Positions 10,603 to 21,570 of a DNA stretch of 64,000 nucleotides are shown here, piece after piece (positions within the stretch are counted from its first letter, which is position 1; each line of letters opens with the position of its first letter). Where the stretch lies: contig NBAY01000009.1 of assembly GCA_002794775.1 (NCBI GenBank), forward strand, positions 620,001 to 684,000. The letters are read 5' to 3'. The position numbers and the translations under genes are program-made. A model generated the notes under the pieces. The model made no database searches and had not been told where the DNA came from. It was given only the letters and a program-made list of their open reading frames with translations. The DNA comes from Porodaedalea pini. Lineage: Eukaryota > Basidiomycota > Agaricomycetes > Hymenochaetales > Hymenochaetaceae.

Positions 10603-12491
10603 TCAACCACTAAGTCTGATGACTGCGAGATGCGCGACGAACCGATCAGGCATGAGTACGGGGGCAACCAGACTCCAGATATACAGGAGCATGCACACCC
10701 AGCTCGAGACTACACGCATCCACATGGCTACCTCGGAACGGCCAATGTATACGTCTTCGTCAGAGTCTGGGTTAGATGGTCCATCGACAGGAGATGTCTT
10801 CACAACATTCCTAGATGAGATGTAAATATGGACATTGAACTAGAAAAAAAAGATTACTGACCAATCTGTCAACAGCATCGCAACATACATGGCACCTATT
10901 GCGAAAATGAAGTGGAACCACGAATACTAGAAGAAGTAGAATGAGCTTGTTTCCTAAACAAACTGGCGTGACTTACATTGTAACGCGTTCCGGATTTTTC
11001 GTCGTCTCGATCATCCCCAGACACTTCATCGTCTTCATCTTCATCGTCCTCGTCTTCATTCAACGCAGACGCTGGAATGGCACTGCAGAGAATTCGTCAA
11101 CTCGATTCGGATAGGAGAGCGGATGAACGTACCCAGCTTCAACAGCAGCGAGCAGTGCTTGGTACCTTGGGTTGTCTGTTCTGCTCGGCTGTGTGGTAAC
11201 AAGACCGTGATCGCCCGGCGAGTCATCATCGATGGGCAGAGATACCGCTCCACTCTTCTTGTTCTTCCCGACGAGCGCTCGGCTTTGCGTTGCCGCCCGG
11301 CTCGTCGAATAAGCAATGGCAAGGAAAGTGAAAATCGCCCCGAGTACAACAGTCGTCGTTCGTGCGCCCGTCGCAGTTCCACTATGCAATGGGTTGCACG
11401 CAGCGTGCGTGTGATTACCGACGGCCGACATGATGAGGTACGTACAGTAGACCGCAACCATGCTGCTCTGCGCAAGTCCTGAACGCGGGTTCGATTCCTG
11501 GATAGCCGGGTGGATGCACAGGACCGTGATTATAATGCACAGCACAAGATTGAAGGTGATGAAGAAGCGGTTCAACGTGCACGAAGAGCCCGCGAAGAAA
11601 GCATAGAGAATGCCTGTCAAGGCGATGGTGGCGGCATACATACCACCAGTAGAACCAATGAGAACCCATTGCCAAAGATTGGAATTCGGCGAGTTTTCCC
11701 AGTTCTCAAGACAGGTCTCCGACCAGGAGTGCGCAAAATCTACGAGAAGGACGAGGCCAAGCAGAATAAACATGGTGGCCCCAATAAGGGATATGTAGTT
11801 TCCCCAGACCATGAAGAATCCGTTAGGAATGAAGAACGAGACTACGACCAGGACCAGCCAGATCAACACTTTTGGGCCCCACCAACTGGAAATTTCAAGT
11901 AAGAAAGTGCCATCAGTTCAATACTGCTCCGTTTTGACATACCCGTTCTGAAGAGCTGCTCGCTTATCTCGCGTGTGCTTCACTCCTATGAGAGACAGGC
12001 CTAGCAAAACATGGAACAAAGACAAGGCGAAGCAAATGCGGTGTACCTGAGAACCTGAGATCAGTACAGTCAAAAGGCGCATTTATGGTTGACACGTACA
12101 GCCAAAACACCGTAGCATTTCCCATCCTCACAATCCATTTTTATGTAGTCGTAGCTCCATTTCTCGATGAGATTAATGGCGAACCGTGACCTCATTGCCC
12201 AGGCGAGCATAGAGTTGAAGAGGAAGATGAACTACAGACCATCAAGATTCACTCAGTGTCGAACAAACCAAAAAGGACATACAGCAAATCCAATACGTGT
12301 TGCAATGGACGAATTGCAGTTGCATGACTTGCAGAACATCGAAGCTGCATGGGTAGGGATTAGCTTTACAAGACTGAAGCTTCTTGATGCTCACCTGCGG
12401 TCGACGTGAAACAGAAGGCCAGCCCTGCGAGGCACGACGTTCCTATCGTCGTCAACCCACCAGCAAGCGGTATAGATAAAAGCGCGCCCAT
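10603..12491 (-). CDS. TMS1: SERINC/Tms1 family multipass membrane protein
   Basis: A serine incorporator family protein with about ten membrane segments. Members are found in vacuole, Golgi or plasma membrane and act as lipid scramblases or in serine lipid supply. The start at 12491 gives MGALLSIPLAGGLTTIGTSC. Family hallmarks follow in order: CKSCNCNSSIATRIGFA, MLAWAMRS, LIEKWSYDYIKMDCEDG with KCYGVLAV, the long exon LIWLVLVVVSFFIPNGFF to about 11060, an acidic loop (EDEDDEDEDDEVSGDD), YNYSWFHFIFAIGAMY with MLLTDW, and a last segment RVVSSWVCMLLYIWSLVAP. At least six introns are supported by frame, including 10934-10975 and 10813-10858. The stop is at 10603-10605. The protein looks complete. 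It lies 369 bases downstream of ATG44 on the same strand. Confidence 0.95.
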
Positions 12492-12860
12492 CGTTGCCTA
12501 AAAGCTCAGCGTATAGTCGTGGGTCAAGAGGCAGGCCCGCCACTGCGCAGTGCGAGTAGTCAGGGACAAAATCACGTGACATTTCGAATGAGCCTTATGG
12601 ACTTAATGTCTGGTTTCCCGTCGTTCAAGCACCAGAAGTACTTACAAGTCATATACGTTATCAAATAGTCGTGAGATGAAGATAATGAAAAGATAATGTA
12701 CAAGCAGAATCAGAGCGTGGATAAATACAGATGTTGGTCTCGTTGCGGAACCATCTACTGCCCCTGTCCAGTACGCACAACCTCCATGAGCCCTCTAGTC
12801 GTCGAGCTTGGGGTCTCCATGGAGCCACATCATCGTAAATCAACCTCCGTATACGGTGCT
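12492..12860. other. Gap between ATG44 and TMS1
   Basis: Holds the ATG44 3' end and the TMS1 promoter. I see no further gene. It is AT-rich around 12650-12760. Confidence 0.5.
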
Positions 12861-13174
12861 TCATGACCGATCCCGCCCACTGCGTTTGAAGTAGTTGCTG
12901 TTCACAGCAGTACCCTGCACGGTATCGAAGACAGTCTCCCCGACGCCCAGAAACCTCTCTGCAATCGAGCGCAACGTAGGATCACCAATTGAAGTTGAGT
13001 CGGGACTAAGGTAGTTAGAACGACAAGACAACAGGTATCAACATGTCGGCTTGACAAATTCCAAACGATAGTGCAGACGCACCTGAATCCACTAGACCGA
13101 CGCACGCCCGCGAGCACGGTAGACAGTAGGACCGCATCAACGGTATAGTGCACGAGTTTTCCGAGCATGGCCAT
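12861..13174 (-). CDS. ATG44: Mitofissin, DUF1748 mitophagy fission protein
   Basis: A small mitochondrial intermembrane-space protein that acts from inside on the outer membrane to drive fission during mitophagy (known from yeast Atg44/Mdi1). Two exons: 13083-13174 and 12861-13005, joined by a 77-base GT-AG intron. The 237 coding bases give 78 residues, the usual size for the family (about 70-80). The N-terminus has the DUF1748 signature: LGKLVHYTVDAVLLSTVLAG, then VRRSSGF. The second half has RFLGVGETVFDTVQG, then NSNYFKRSGRDRS. The amphipathic first helix needed for membrane work is plain. The start could also be the second Met, two codons later. This gene is easy to miss because neither exon is long enough alone. 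It lies upstream of TMS1 on the same strand. Confidence 0.92.
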
Positions 13175-14422
13175 GCGCGTGTCGTCTTATATGTGATTCG
13201 TTTCAATGAAGGACGATGCGTGAGCAGAGATCTATCGATATTTCGAAAATGATCTGTCAGACTCATTCCAGGAAACATAATCACTTGAATCATACTCAAA
13301 TTCCGTGAGTGTTTATTCTATATGGACTGCAAGTTGCGTTGGACAGGCAAGGTGAATAGAGTCGAGGTGAAGCTGAAGTCTAGGAGATCGAGGACTCGGA
13401 GACTCGAGAATCGGGACGCGTCGCTCGGCAATGCACGTGATGCACGCGTCGGAGTTCCAAATCTAATCTCAAAAGGTGGCCAATAAGATCAAGTCCTTCT
13501 TGTTCTGTTGACGGTCTCTATTGCTAGTCTCACATTTCTGTTTCAACATCATCTTCTCGCTTTGTGGGTCACTCTGAATCATGAATGATAGTTCCGCGTA
13601 CCTTACGTTAAAAGCCGGTCCAGTACAACTTACGGTCACTGACAGAGACAAAACGATCAAGACTTGTGTTTCAGCAGTAGAAAAAATTGTGCTGTGCCTT
13701 TATTTTGGGCATCCTTCCCGTATCTATGAATCCGAAGCCAGCAAATAGGAGAAAAAAAACTATTGTTTACTCGACATTGGAGCTCGCTCAGCCTGATTAA
13801 TGTCTCGGCACTCACATCGCCAGCATCTCCACAGCACGTTATCTGACTTCGCAAGAGTAACCGGCGTCACTACTTCCTGTTGTCACTAACAAGAAGCACA
13901 GGAATAATCAGGTTCTGCACAACTACAATGAAAACTTTTGACATCTTCCATCTCGGCCCTAGATAATTTTAGTACTTTAAAGTTTCACGGCGCATCAGCC
14001 TGCTATCTGTTCCAAATGATTGAGGTGCAAATAGTTTCTCTGTCCTTGTGAAGCGAAAGTCTTTCCTTGCGCCTGAGCCTAGTAGACCTGATAATATGAA
14101 GAGCAAGTATTGCTTATCTTGACGATGGGAGTAACGCGGGAATCCAAGTACAAGAAGAACAACTTCTCTCGGCGCTGTTCAATCAAGGGCGCTATTGAAG
14201 CGCCGAGCGTCCTATGGTGCCTCTTTCGTGTTGTCTCCTTCTGGTTGCATGGGAGATCAGCGAGGGCTGTTCTCTTCTAAGTATGCCTGCTTCGAAACGA
14301 TGGTCTCGGTTCACGAGATGTATAACACAACTCCCATATAGTTCGTCTCCACTTTATAACCGGTAAGCTCCCAGCCTTCCTCCTCCCTCCCTTCTTCCGC
14401 TGGGCTCTTTCTCTGCTGATCA
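13175..14422. other. 1.2 kb intergenic, divergent promoters
   Basis: Between ATG44 (minus) and DUF6533 protein A (plus). I see no gene. A GA-rich patch at about 13375-13420 repeats short GAGACTCGAG-like words. A TATA-like TTTATAA lies at about 14351-14357, roughly 70 bases before the DUF6533 A start. Confidence 0.5.
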
Positions 14423-16299
14423 ATGAGTTCTTTCCCTCTGGCGGATTTGTTGGACTTGCAGACCACCGCGGAGGAAGTCAACACCTATAGGGTGAGAAAA
14501 TTGTTCTCTACAACTGATTAGAAATTAACGATCATAAACAGTATGCAGCAGGCAAGTAAATAAACCGATTCAGACAAGGATACCAGCTTCTTATCGCTCG
14601 TTGCAGTCGCAACTCTGACTGTCTTGGTATGTGGGAGAGAGCTATGTGTCCCATAGAGGGTCTCTGACCTCCTGTGAAGATCTATGACTATTTTTGCACC
14701 ATAAAGGACGAGGTTAGCATTTCAAACCTCATGCCTCTCGTCCCTTCTAGCTTATCATACCAGATACGCCTTGTGTGGCCGTCGCGATGGTCATTCATAA
14801 AGTGCATATACTTCCTCAATCGGGTTGTCGCTTTCATTGCATCCTTTCTCTTGGTCCACCGTGAGTATTGTCGCAAATCTTGCCTTCCGGCTGAAACTCA
14901 GAGCTTGTATCACGACTTCTAGTGTTGCTGGTCATCAGTGACGGAGAGGTGTGCCAAGCTCTATTTCTAATGATGGCAAGGCGTTCTTACCGCACGTTAG
15001 TCATGCAAACGAAACCTGTATGCAACAGTATGTGCGTGAAGTTGGTCTGCACCATAAGTCCCCGTGCCCCTTCGCTCTAATGCACATTCTGCAGTAATGG
15101 CACAAATGACATTCGTCATCGGAGAAGGTAAATGGTGGCTCTGCCTACTATGCCTTTTCACTTGCACGGCTTATTATCAACGCCAGTCGTTCTGTTCATG
15201 CGTGTGTACGCCATATGGCATTGCGATAGGGGCATGGGAGTACTCTTGGTGATGGTATATGTAGTGAGTGCCAATGTGATACTATTTGACAAAGATTGTA
15301 GTTATTGACTTCATAATGTAGCCAGGCGTGATGGGGTCAACATATGCCACTGTGCGGGCCACGAGTACAGCCATAACCGGTACGTCAGAGCCTCTTATTT
15401 ATCGCCTGATGTATGTGACTATTGCTCACCATGAGTCTAGCGACCTCTCCCGAGTTGTTCGGTAATGGCTGCCTATTTACGTACACAAGCACGGATTTCT
15501 GGGCATGCTACTTTGTCCTTATGTTCCACGAAACTTGTACGTGACATGCAAAGGCCACGGCACGCAAGCGACACTTAATCTAACTCTGTGACTCCTGGTA
15601 GTCATGCTCTCTCTCATCCTTATAAGAGCCTTCCGGTCTAGTCAGTGTATTCTATATGCGTTCATCCACACGAAGTTGACAGACGGCTTTAGGCAGATAT
15701 TCTTTTTCTAATATTTTGCGCATGGTGGTAAAAGATGGTAGGGACCACATTTAATGGCCTGTGTATGACTCTAACGTATATGTGTATTTATGTACAGGTA
15801 TCCTATACTACTTTTGTGTTCTTGGTGAGCGACCATCTAATTGAAAGCAGAACAGCAGAGCCAAATTCAACTCTATTTGAACTGCAGGAACCTCAGCTGC
15901 TAACTTGCTCGTCCTCTTACTTGCAACGGTACGAAATTCCTCCTTTCGTCATGCGTCGCCTTCCTCTGAAAATTTCTCTGTCCATTGCTCTTGCAGGAGA
16001 ACCTTCGGACGTTCCTCATCTTGTACGTCCTATCTTTCTCTCGTCTTTTCAAGCGCCGCTAATCAAAGCCTGATTTCATTTCTTCGCTCAACTAAAGAAC
16101 GCAAGGCGTAATACACAGTATCCTCTGCGCGCGTCTCCTGCTGCGCCTGCGCGGCGCGTATGAGTCGCTCACCTCCAAGGGCCTGCGCTCTGTGCGCTTT
16201 CGGAGTCAGACAACGACCACGACGCTGGTGGATCAGGATCATGATTATGATGCCATCCCGTTGCAAACGTTTTCTGGTTCAACGTTGCGCGAGGCGTGA
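14423..16299 (+). CDS. DUF6533 multipass membrane protein, copy A
   Basis: A member of a large agaricomycete family of seven-helix-like membrane proteins of unknown function. It is split into many tiny exons. Exon 1 (14423-14491) encodes MSSFPLADLLDLQ to NTYR. It is followed by exons of 10 nt (14542-14551), 20 nt (14607-14626) and 33 nt (14680-14712), which together read YAAVATLTVLIYDYFCTIKDE, the DUF6533 start. The next exon (about 14764-14861) gives IRLVWPSRWSFIKCIYFLNR. Later pieces are LFMRVYAIWHCDRGMGVLL, NGCLFTYTSTDFWACYFVL, MLSLILIRAFR, GILYYFCVL, NLLVLLLAT and the end HSILCARLLLRLRGAYESL, with a stop at 16297-16299. The intron after the 10-nt exon starts with GC (CAG/GCAAGT), a known minority donor type. 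Exon joints in the second half are approximate. Confidence 0.85.
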
Positions 16300-17167
16300 G
16301 AATGGCGGGGGTTACTTTATGGGAGCCGGCGGGTGGTGGCTATATAGTCTGCGGGAGGTGGGACGAGGGGGACGCAGAAAATTTCCTTCTTCTCTTCTTC
16401 TCTTCTCTTCTCTTCTCATCTTTGACTGTGTGACCTTATGAGCTGAATGTTGTTCGCCTTCGTCATCTACGCATATTGATATTGCCAATCTTGCGATTTC
16501 AATTTCAGCGTGTGCCGGCGATCGTGATCGTCGCTGATCGTCGCCTGGACCCACTCAACCAAGGCAACTCCAAAAATTTCTCACATACGGATGCTCGGAT
16601 CCCGTCTATGGCTGGTGCATGTCGCGCGGAGCAAATAAGAGGCACTACACCTGTTCTGCATCAACTATCATGTTTGTGGACAGCCATCGGAGACGAACAG
16701 TACCGAAGAGTTTGAGCGTGAGTTCGCGTCAAAACGGTGATTTCGGCGAAAAATTTGCTGTCGCGGCGGGTGTCCTTACTACTTACGGTACCTACCCTCC
16801 CTTTGCAACTCGCTCCTTTACAAATATAAATCTAGCTCCTCGAATCCACACTCTTTCGTTTCGTTTCGTTTTCGACACAAGTCATCTTCTTCACAAGTGG
16901 CTATGATTCAGCCTGACACGAGTTGACGTCGCGACACGCATGATTAAAACGACATAAGCAATCTGATCCAATTGATCTCTTGCTAGACTTTTTTAAAGAA
17001 TAACGTTAGATTCCTAGCACTACAGTTGAAAAATGAGTACATCCATGATCTGGCAATAAGTAACGAACAATGGACATCCGGCCCCTGAAGCCCAGCCAGA
17101 GTGTGAGAGAAGGGAACGGCATATAGAGTGATCGAGAAGTGCTGGAAACCGAATGAAAAAAAAAAAA
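16300..17167. other. Convergent intergenic with pyrimidine tract
   Basis: Between the 3' ends of DUF6533 A and PHO84. No gene is seen. A pure C/T run of repeated CTTCT words lies at about 16382-16418. Further 3' sequence is AT-rich with a run of A at 17158-17167, directly after the PHO84 stop. Confidence 0.5.
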
Positions 17168-19290
17168 TCAATGCACATTTTCACGCGGTGCATCTGCACT
17201 TTGTCCTGCGGTCCTCTGACCCGCCACGCCTCCGATGAAGCCATCCTGATCTTCGTTTGAGATGTCCTCGAGGGTGCGACCCATCGTCTCGGGAAGGAGC
17301 AGCGTCGAGAAGATGCCGTCAGCATGAAGAATGCGAAGATCTCGAGACTATCGTTCCCAAACGTTAGTTCACACTAAACAGAGACAGGTGAAAGAAAGCA
17401 GGCGGAGACTCACATATGCTTGACGAACGCGTTCGTTCCGCCGATATTCCGCATCTGTGCGAAGCCGACCTGCGCGACGACGGCGCCAAGTTTGCCAGAC
17501 GCGGCGGAGATGCCATGCGCGGTGCTGCGGTACCGCGTCGGGAACGCCTCGCCGGGGATGACGAACGTCGTCGTGTTCGGGCCGAAGTTTTGGAAGAAGT
17601 TCGCGAGGCAGTAGAGGAACACGAACGCCTTCGTGCCGGGGTGCGTACTGATGAGCTTGTCGTAGCCGAAACCCATGATGATGAAAAGGATCGTTAACAG
17701 TATGAAACCCATGAGCTGGATTGGCTTGCGGCCCCATCGGTCGATGAGCAGGAAGGTCGCATAGTACCCCGGGATGAGCCCCGCAGCGGAGAGGATGAGG
17801 TTCCCTATGCAGATGTCCCGCAGGTTCTGATACACCTTGCGCGTGCCTGTAAGGGACTTCGATGGCGAGCCGAAGCCGATGGCGTCCAAGATGATGGAAG
17901 AGTTAAGACCAAGACCGTAGAATGCAATCTACGCGAATGGGGTCAGTATATACGGTAGTGAAAATTAGTAGAGGCTCGCTTACGTCGAGGGCGAACCAAC
18001 TCCAGGCCGTACCGATCAGGACCTTCATGTTCTCCCATCTCCTGAAGTACGTAAAGAAGTCCCGCTTCGAAGCCTTCGGTGCGACGACGCGTTCGACAAC
18101 TGCATCGGGATCGACGACGAACGTGCCGTCGGTAAGGAAGTTCTCGACGTCCGAGGCGGCCTGCTGTACGTTGCGCTCGATGTCCATCGTGAATCGCGGC
18201 GTTTCAGGGATCGTGAGGCGGAAGTAGAGTGCAATGCATGCGGGAACACAACCGAGGCCGATGAGCAGACGCCACATGAAGTCAACGTGCTTGAGCTCCG
18301 TGGGACTGTCATGGAGAAGAGCAGTCTTGAAAGCGGAGACGATGATGAGCGCAACGAGAGCAGCGGCTGGATAAGATTATTTAGTTCTAGTGTCGAAATG
18401 CGACGCAATTAAGATAAGCTCACTGAAGTTTCCCCAGCCCTGCGCAGCGAAGACTGCAGTCATGAGGCGACCGCGAATCTTCGTCGCGGAGAACTCAGAG
18501 GCGATAACCGCTGAGAGCGGATAGTCACCACCGACACCAACTCCCATCTATTCACGGTTGTAGATATTGATTCTCAGGAAATAGATCATTTGGACTCACG
18601 ATAAAGCGCCAAACAATAAGGACGCCAATGATGTTCACCGCGTGCGCCTGGCCGGATAGGGCCTGGCCGAATGTGCCAACGATGATAATCATTAACTCGA
18701 TACCGTCTATAAAAGCCAACTCGTCAGTCCTGGGAGAAGGAGAAAGAGGTCGAGAAGGATAGACATACACATGCGTTTTCGACCAAGAAGATCCGCGAGC
18801 CAGCCGAAGAGGAGTTGACCGCACAGAGTTCCAATAGGAGTTGCAACCTTGACACCTAGGTCTTGGTTCGAGGAGAGGACCTGGCCTTTTCCGTAGACGT
18901 ATCCGAGCATCGTCGACGCAATGTTGATCTGATCTTTAAATTAGACAGGGAAAGATAAAAGGCGGAGAATGCCTTACAGCGAAGATATCATATCTACCGG
19001 TGGTAAAGTCAGAAAATGTCGAAACAGCCCGTTATTTGAAGTCGACTCACGCATCCGTAAAAAAGCCGACGCCAGCTACAAGAACCACCTTAGAGTGGAA
19101 CCATCTGAAACGAAAAGTTTTAGGAAGACGATAATGCAGTAGAAGAAGCAACTACTTACGAGAAAGTAGCGCTGTCGACTTCAGCGAGGGCAGCTCGACG
19201 GCGCTGGTCGAGGGTGAAGGCGGCATTATTACCCTTCGGGTCAACCGAGCCATGGCTGGAGCCCTTTTCTGAAATGTAACCCCTGTCCAT
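17168..19290 (-). CDS. PHO84: Pho84-type high-affinity phosphate:H+ symporter (one-base frame break)
   Basis: Plasma-membrane inorganic phosphate transporter of the MFS, phosphate:H+ symporter family, with twelve expected membrane helices. The start at 19290 gives MDRGYISEKGSSHGSVDP. It is followed by FHSKVVLVAGVGFFTDAYDI, GWLADLLGRKRM (the MFS loop motif), MGVGVGGDYPLSAVIASEF, then a central loop with DFFTYFRRWENMKVLIGTAW. The second half reads LIPGYYATFLLIDRWGRKPI, NFFQNFGPNTTTFVIPGEAF and PTRYRSTAHGISAASGK. The last exon reads ILEIFAFFMLT, then needs a shift of one base to continue as GIFSTLLLPETMGRTLEDIS and end in RENVH at 17168. The shift lies at 17316-17318, where GGC of the expected GGGC is present. 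Without repair the gene would end in an unrelated tail at about 17023. At least six introns. Regulation by phosphate is expected for the family; no Pho4 site was searched. Confidence 0.93.
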
Positions 19291-21385
19291 CGGGAGACGA
19301 GCTAGGTGGGAAGGCGGGAGGGGATGGGAAAGACGCAGCTTGGGGGGAGATAGACGAGGCCATTCGTTTTATATATGAAGATAAACTTAAAGGGCTCGGC
19401 ATTGCATTCAGGACAGTTCGACGGCCATCTGCGCGGCGGTGAGGCAAGCGTGTGCAACCGCCGATCTCGATCCGAGTTGGACAAGCTCGGACAGTCCGCT
19501 CATGGGCGTTCCTCGAACGTGCAGCGACGACGCGTCCCCATTGGTTGGCAAATGCGACGCGCTATAGTCACGTGATGCTCGGCTTTCTCTCTCTCCGCAA
19601 TTAGCACACGTTCCTTCCCGCATCTGCGATGGCACAAAATAAATCCCTCAGCTACGGCGCTCAGATGAACAGCAACGAATGTGCCTTCCATTATCGATCT
19701 CGACTTGTTGTCCTTTCGTATCAGTTCTGCAGAAAAACTGGCTTCAGCCGAAGCGCGCTCGAATTGCGGTGACAACTTGAATCATTCATTCATAGGAGCA
19801 CTGTGTGAATGCGAGTTCAACTATAATCGAGGCACTGCAACATAGAAGAATGAGCTCACCGATACTTTACCGCGCCCGTCCTGAAGGCGAGTCATAACCC
19901 GGAATTGGCTCTTCAACATTCGAGGGATAACGCCCTCCTTGAGTTCTCGATGTGATCAAGCAGGTGAGCACGGTTTATTTTACGATATTCACCTTTCATT
20001 TCGCCAGCTTTAGTATTCATATACTTCATCTAAATCTTCATACTGAGATAGCTACGCAGTTCGCAGCGGCGCGAGTGTTGGATGCCGCAAGCCGACCATG
20101 CATCAGCCTGTTCATCTCCCGGCGTGCAAACTGTAACACCACGAAGCCGCCACCCTCGATACTCAGCTTATTCAAGGGAACTCATACTCATACGTGGTCA
20201 CAGATGTAGAACGTATGATTCGCTGCCCCTGGACTATCCCTTTTCTCTGCATCTGTCAGGCAGGCTGCTTCCGCCGCTCCTTCTTCCTCCGAACTGAGAT
20301 TGTATCTCCAGCTTGGAAAGATTACCAAGGCTCAGCCTACTAGAAGCTCCAAGTTGGCGCCGGATGACGCCCATAATAGAGTTGAACTCTCAAATACGTG
20401 GTGCAGGCCAGTGGATTAAGCTTCCATCAAGATTCCACATCTTCCCTTGCTTGAAGATCGAACGTCTGGATGCGGCGACTTGCTATACCACAGAGCAGGC
20501 CGTTATGAGGAAGAATCAACTTGAAGATAAAGCATCTATTATTGCGAATGAGTCCCGGGAAAGCGATTGAAGACGGTAAAGGTGGTTCTACAACATCATG
20601 GAATTGTCCCGTGCTCTGGAGACCAAGAAGGCAATATTATTAAGAAGAAAGCATCTCGCTATCCCATGAAAGCCAAGCTACAACGTGTGGCGCAACGTAC
20701 GGTTATCATTACATCATTTCAAACTCTGGTCTGACAACTCAAAACTCCGAAGCTAATGAGCAGCTCAAGCTTCAGCCTGCTTCGGCCACAGTTATTTCTC
20801 GTCCGTAGAAGGTTCGACTCCCGCTCTAGGCATATGCTCTAGCCCTAAATCCGTGGACTCTTCGGCAAATAGGGAGTAGTGAGCAGACTAAATATATCAT
20901 AGGCGCCAGCCTTTAGGGCTGATGGACTCCTTAGCTTGCGTCCGTCATTTGGGTAGCTCACTAAACTGTGAGTCTGTTTACCAAGTTTGATCTTTTACAG
21001 AGTCTCAGAGTGTATATGCTTCTCTTCTGTTCAGCTCATTTGCTTTCAGGCCTGGCTCGGGTAGGAGCGTCTTTAGGAAACAAACTTTAATTTAACAATA
21101 AAACAATCATGAGCCCTATGCAGTAGCATCAAATCGCGATCTAACGGAGCTGAGGTTCCTGTTTCTGTTATAAGGGGGATTGGAGACTCTTGAAATCAGA
21201 GTTCCCAGTGACGTATATAACATATATAATGTTTCGCGAGGCACTATCATAGTTTCATCCACAGTGGACTGTTTAACCTCATTTATGAGTTAAGTCGATA
21301 GCAGCATTTAAATTCAGCGTATGATGTAATTTTTATTATTATTAAAATTATACGGAGAAGCTAAGGATTACGAATTCTAATCGAG

Positions 21386-21418
21386 ACAAGGAGCGTCGAT
21401 CTGATCGACGCTCTTTGT
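21386..21418. repeat. Inverted repeat, 11-base perfect arms, 1-base spacer
   Basis: The arms GAGCGTCGATC and GATCGACGCTC (21391-21413) are exact reverse complements around a single T. Outside them a G-T wobble and then A-T, A-T, C-G and A-T pairs extend the stem to about 16 base pairs. In RNA this would be a strong hairpin; in DNA it would be a symmetric protein site. It lies about 155 bases before the start of the LENG1-like gene. Confidence 0.85.
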
Positions 21419-21423
21419 TGGTC

Positions 21424-21447
21424 TCAGATTCGGAGTCAGATTCGGAA
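21424..21447 (+). repeat. Tandem 12-base repeat
   Basis: TCAGATTCGGAG is followed directly by TCAGATTCGGAA, two copies differing at the last base. It sits ten bases after the palindrome, in the promoter of the LENG1-like gene. Confidence 0.8.
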
Positions 21448-21570
21448 CACGCTCATACGCGACGCGCATGCATCACGTGTCGACCCACGAAGACCTCCGT
21501 TTCCTAGTATCCTACTTTACCAAGTCCATCTCACCCACTGTCTTCGATCTTTGACGAAGCACTCGCGGAC

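Larger units (their letters stand above)
19291..21570. other. 2.3 kb region without a supported gene
   Basis: The largest gap in the window. The first 300 bases are the PHO84 promoter. The remainder has only short chance frames. It is AT-rich at 20880-21370. A near-perfect palindrome at 21391-21413 and a 12-base direct repeat at 21424-21447 are listed separately. No LTR, terminal repeat or transposase fragment was recognised. Confidence 0.5.

Noticed and set aside
11480..11505. A GGGTTCGATTCC stretch that resembles a tRNA T arm
   Set aside because: It lies inside a coding exon of the SERINC gene and no D arm, anticodon arm or acceptor stem fits around it.
17369..17737. Minus-strand frame and several plus-strand Arg-rich frames within PHO84
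   Set aside because: Shadow frames of a GC-rich coding exon.
20805..20835. GGTTCGACTCC, possible tRNA T arm in the large intergenic region
   Set aside because: No matching acceptor stem or A box lies at the right distance upstream.
19291..21570. LTR or transposon remnant in the largest gene-free region
   Set aside because: No terminal repeats, target-site duplication or polymerase/transposase motif could be seen.
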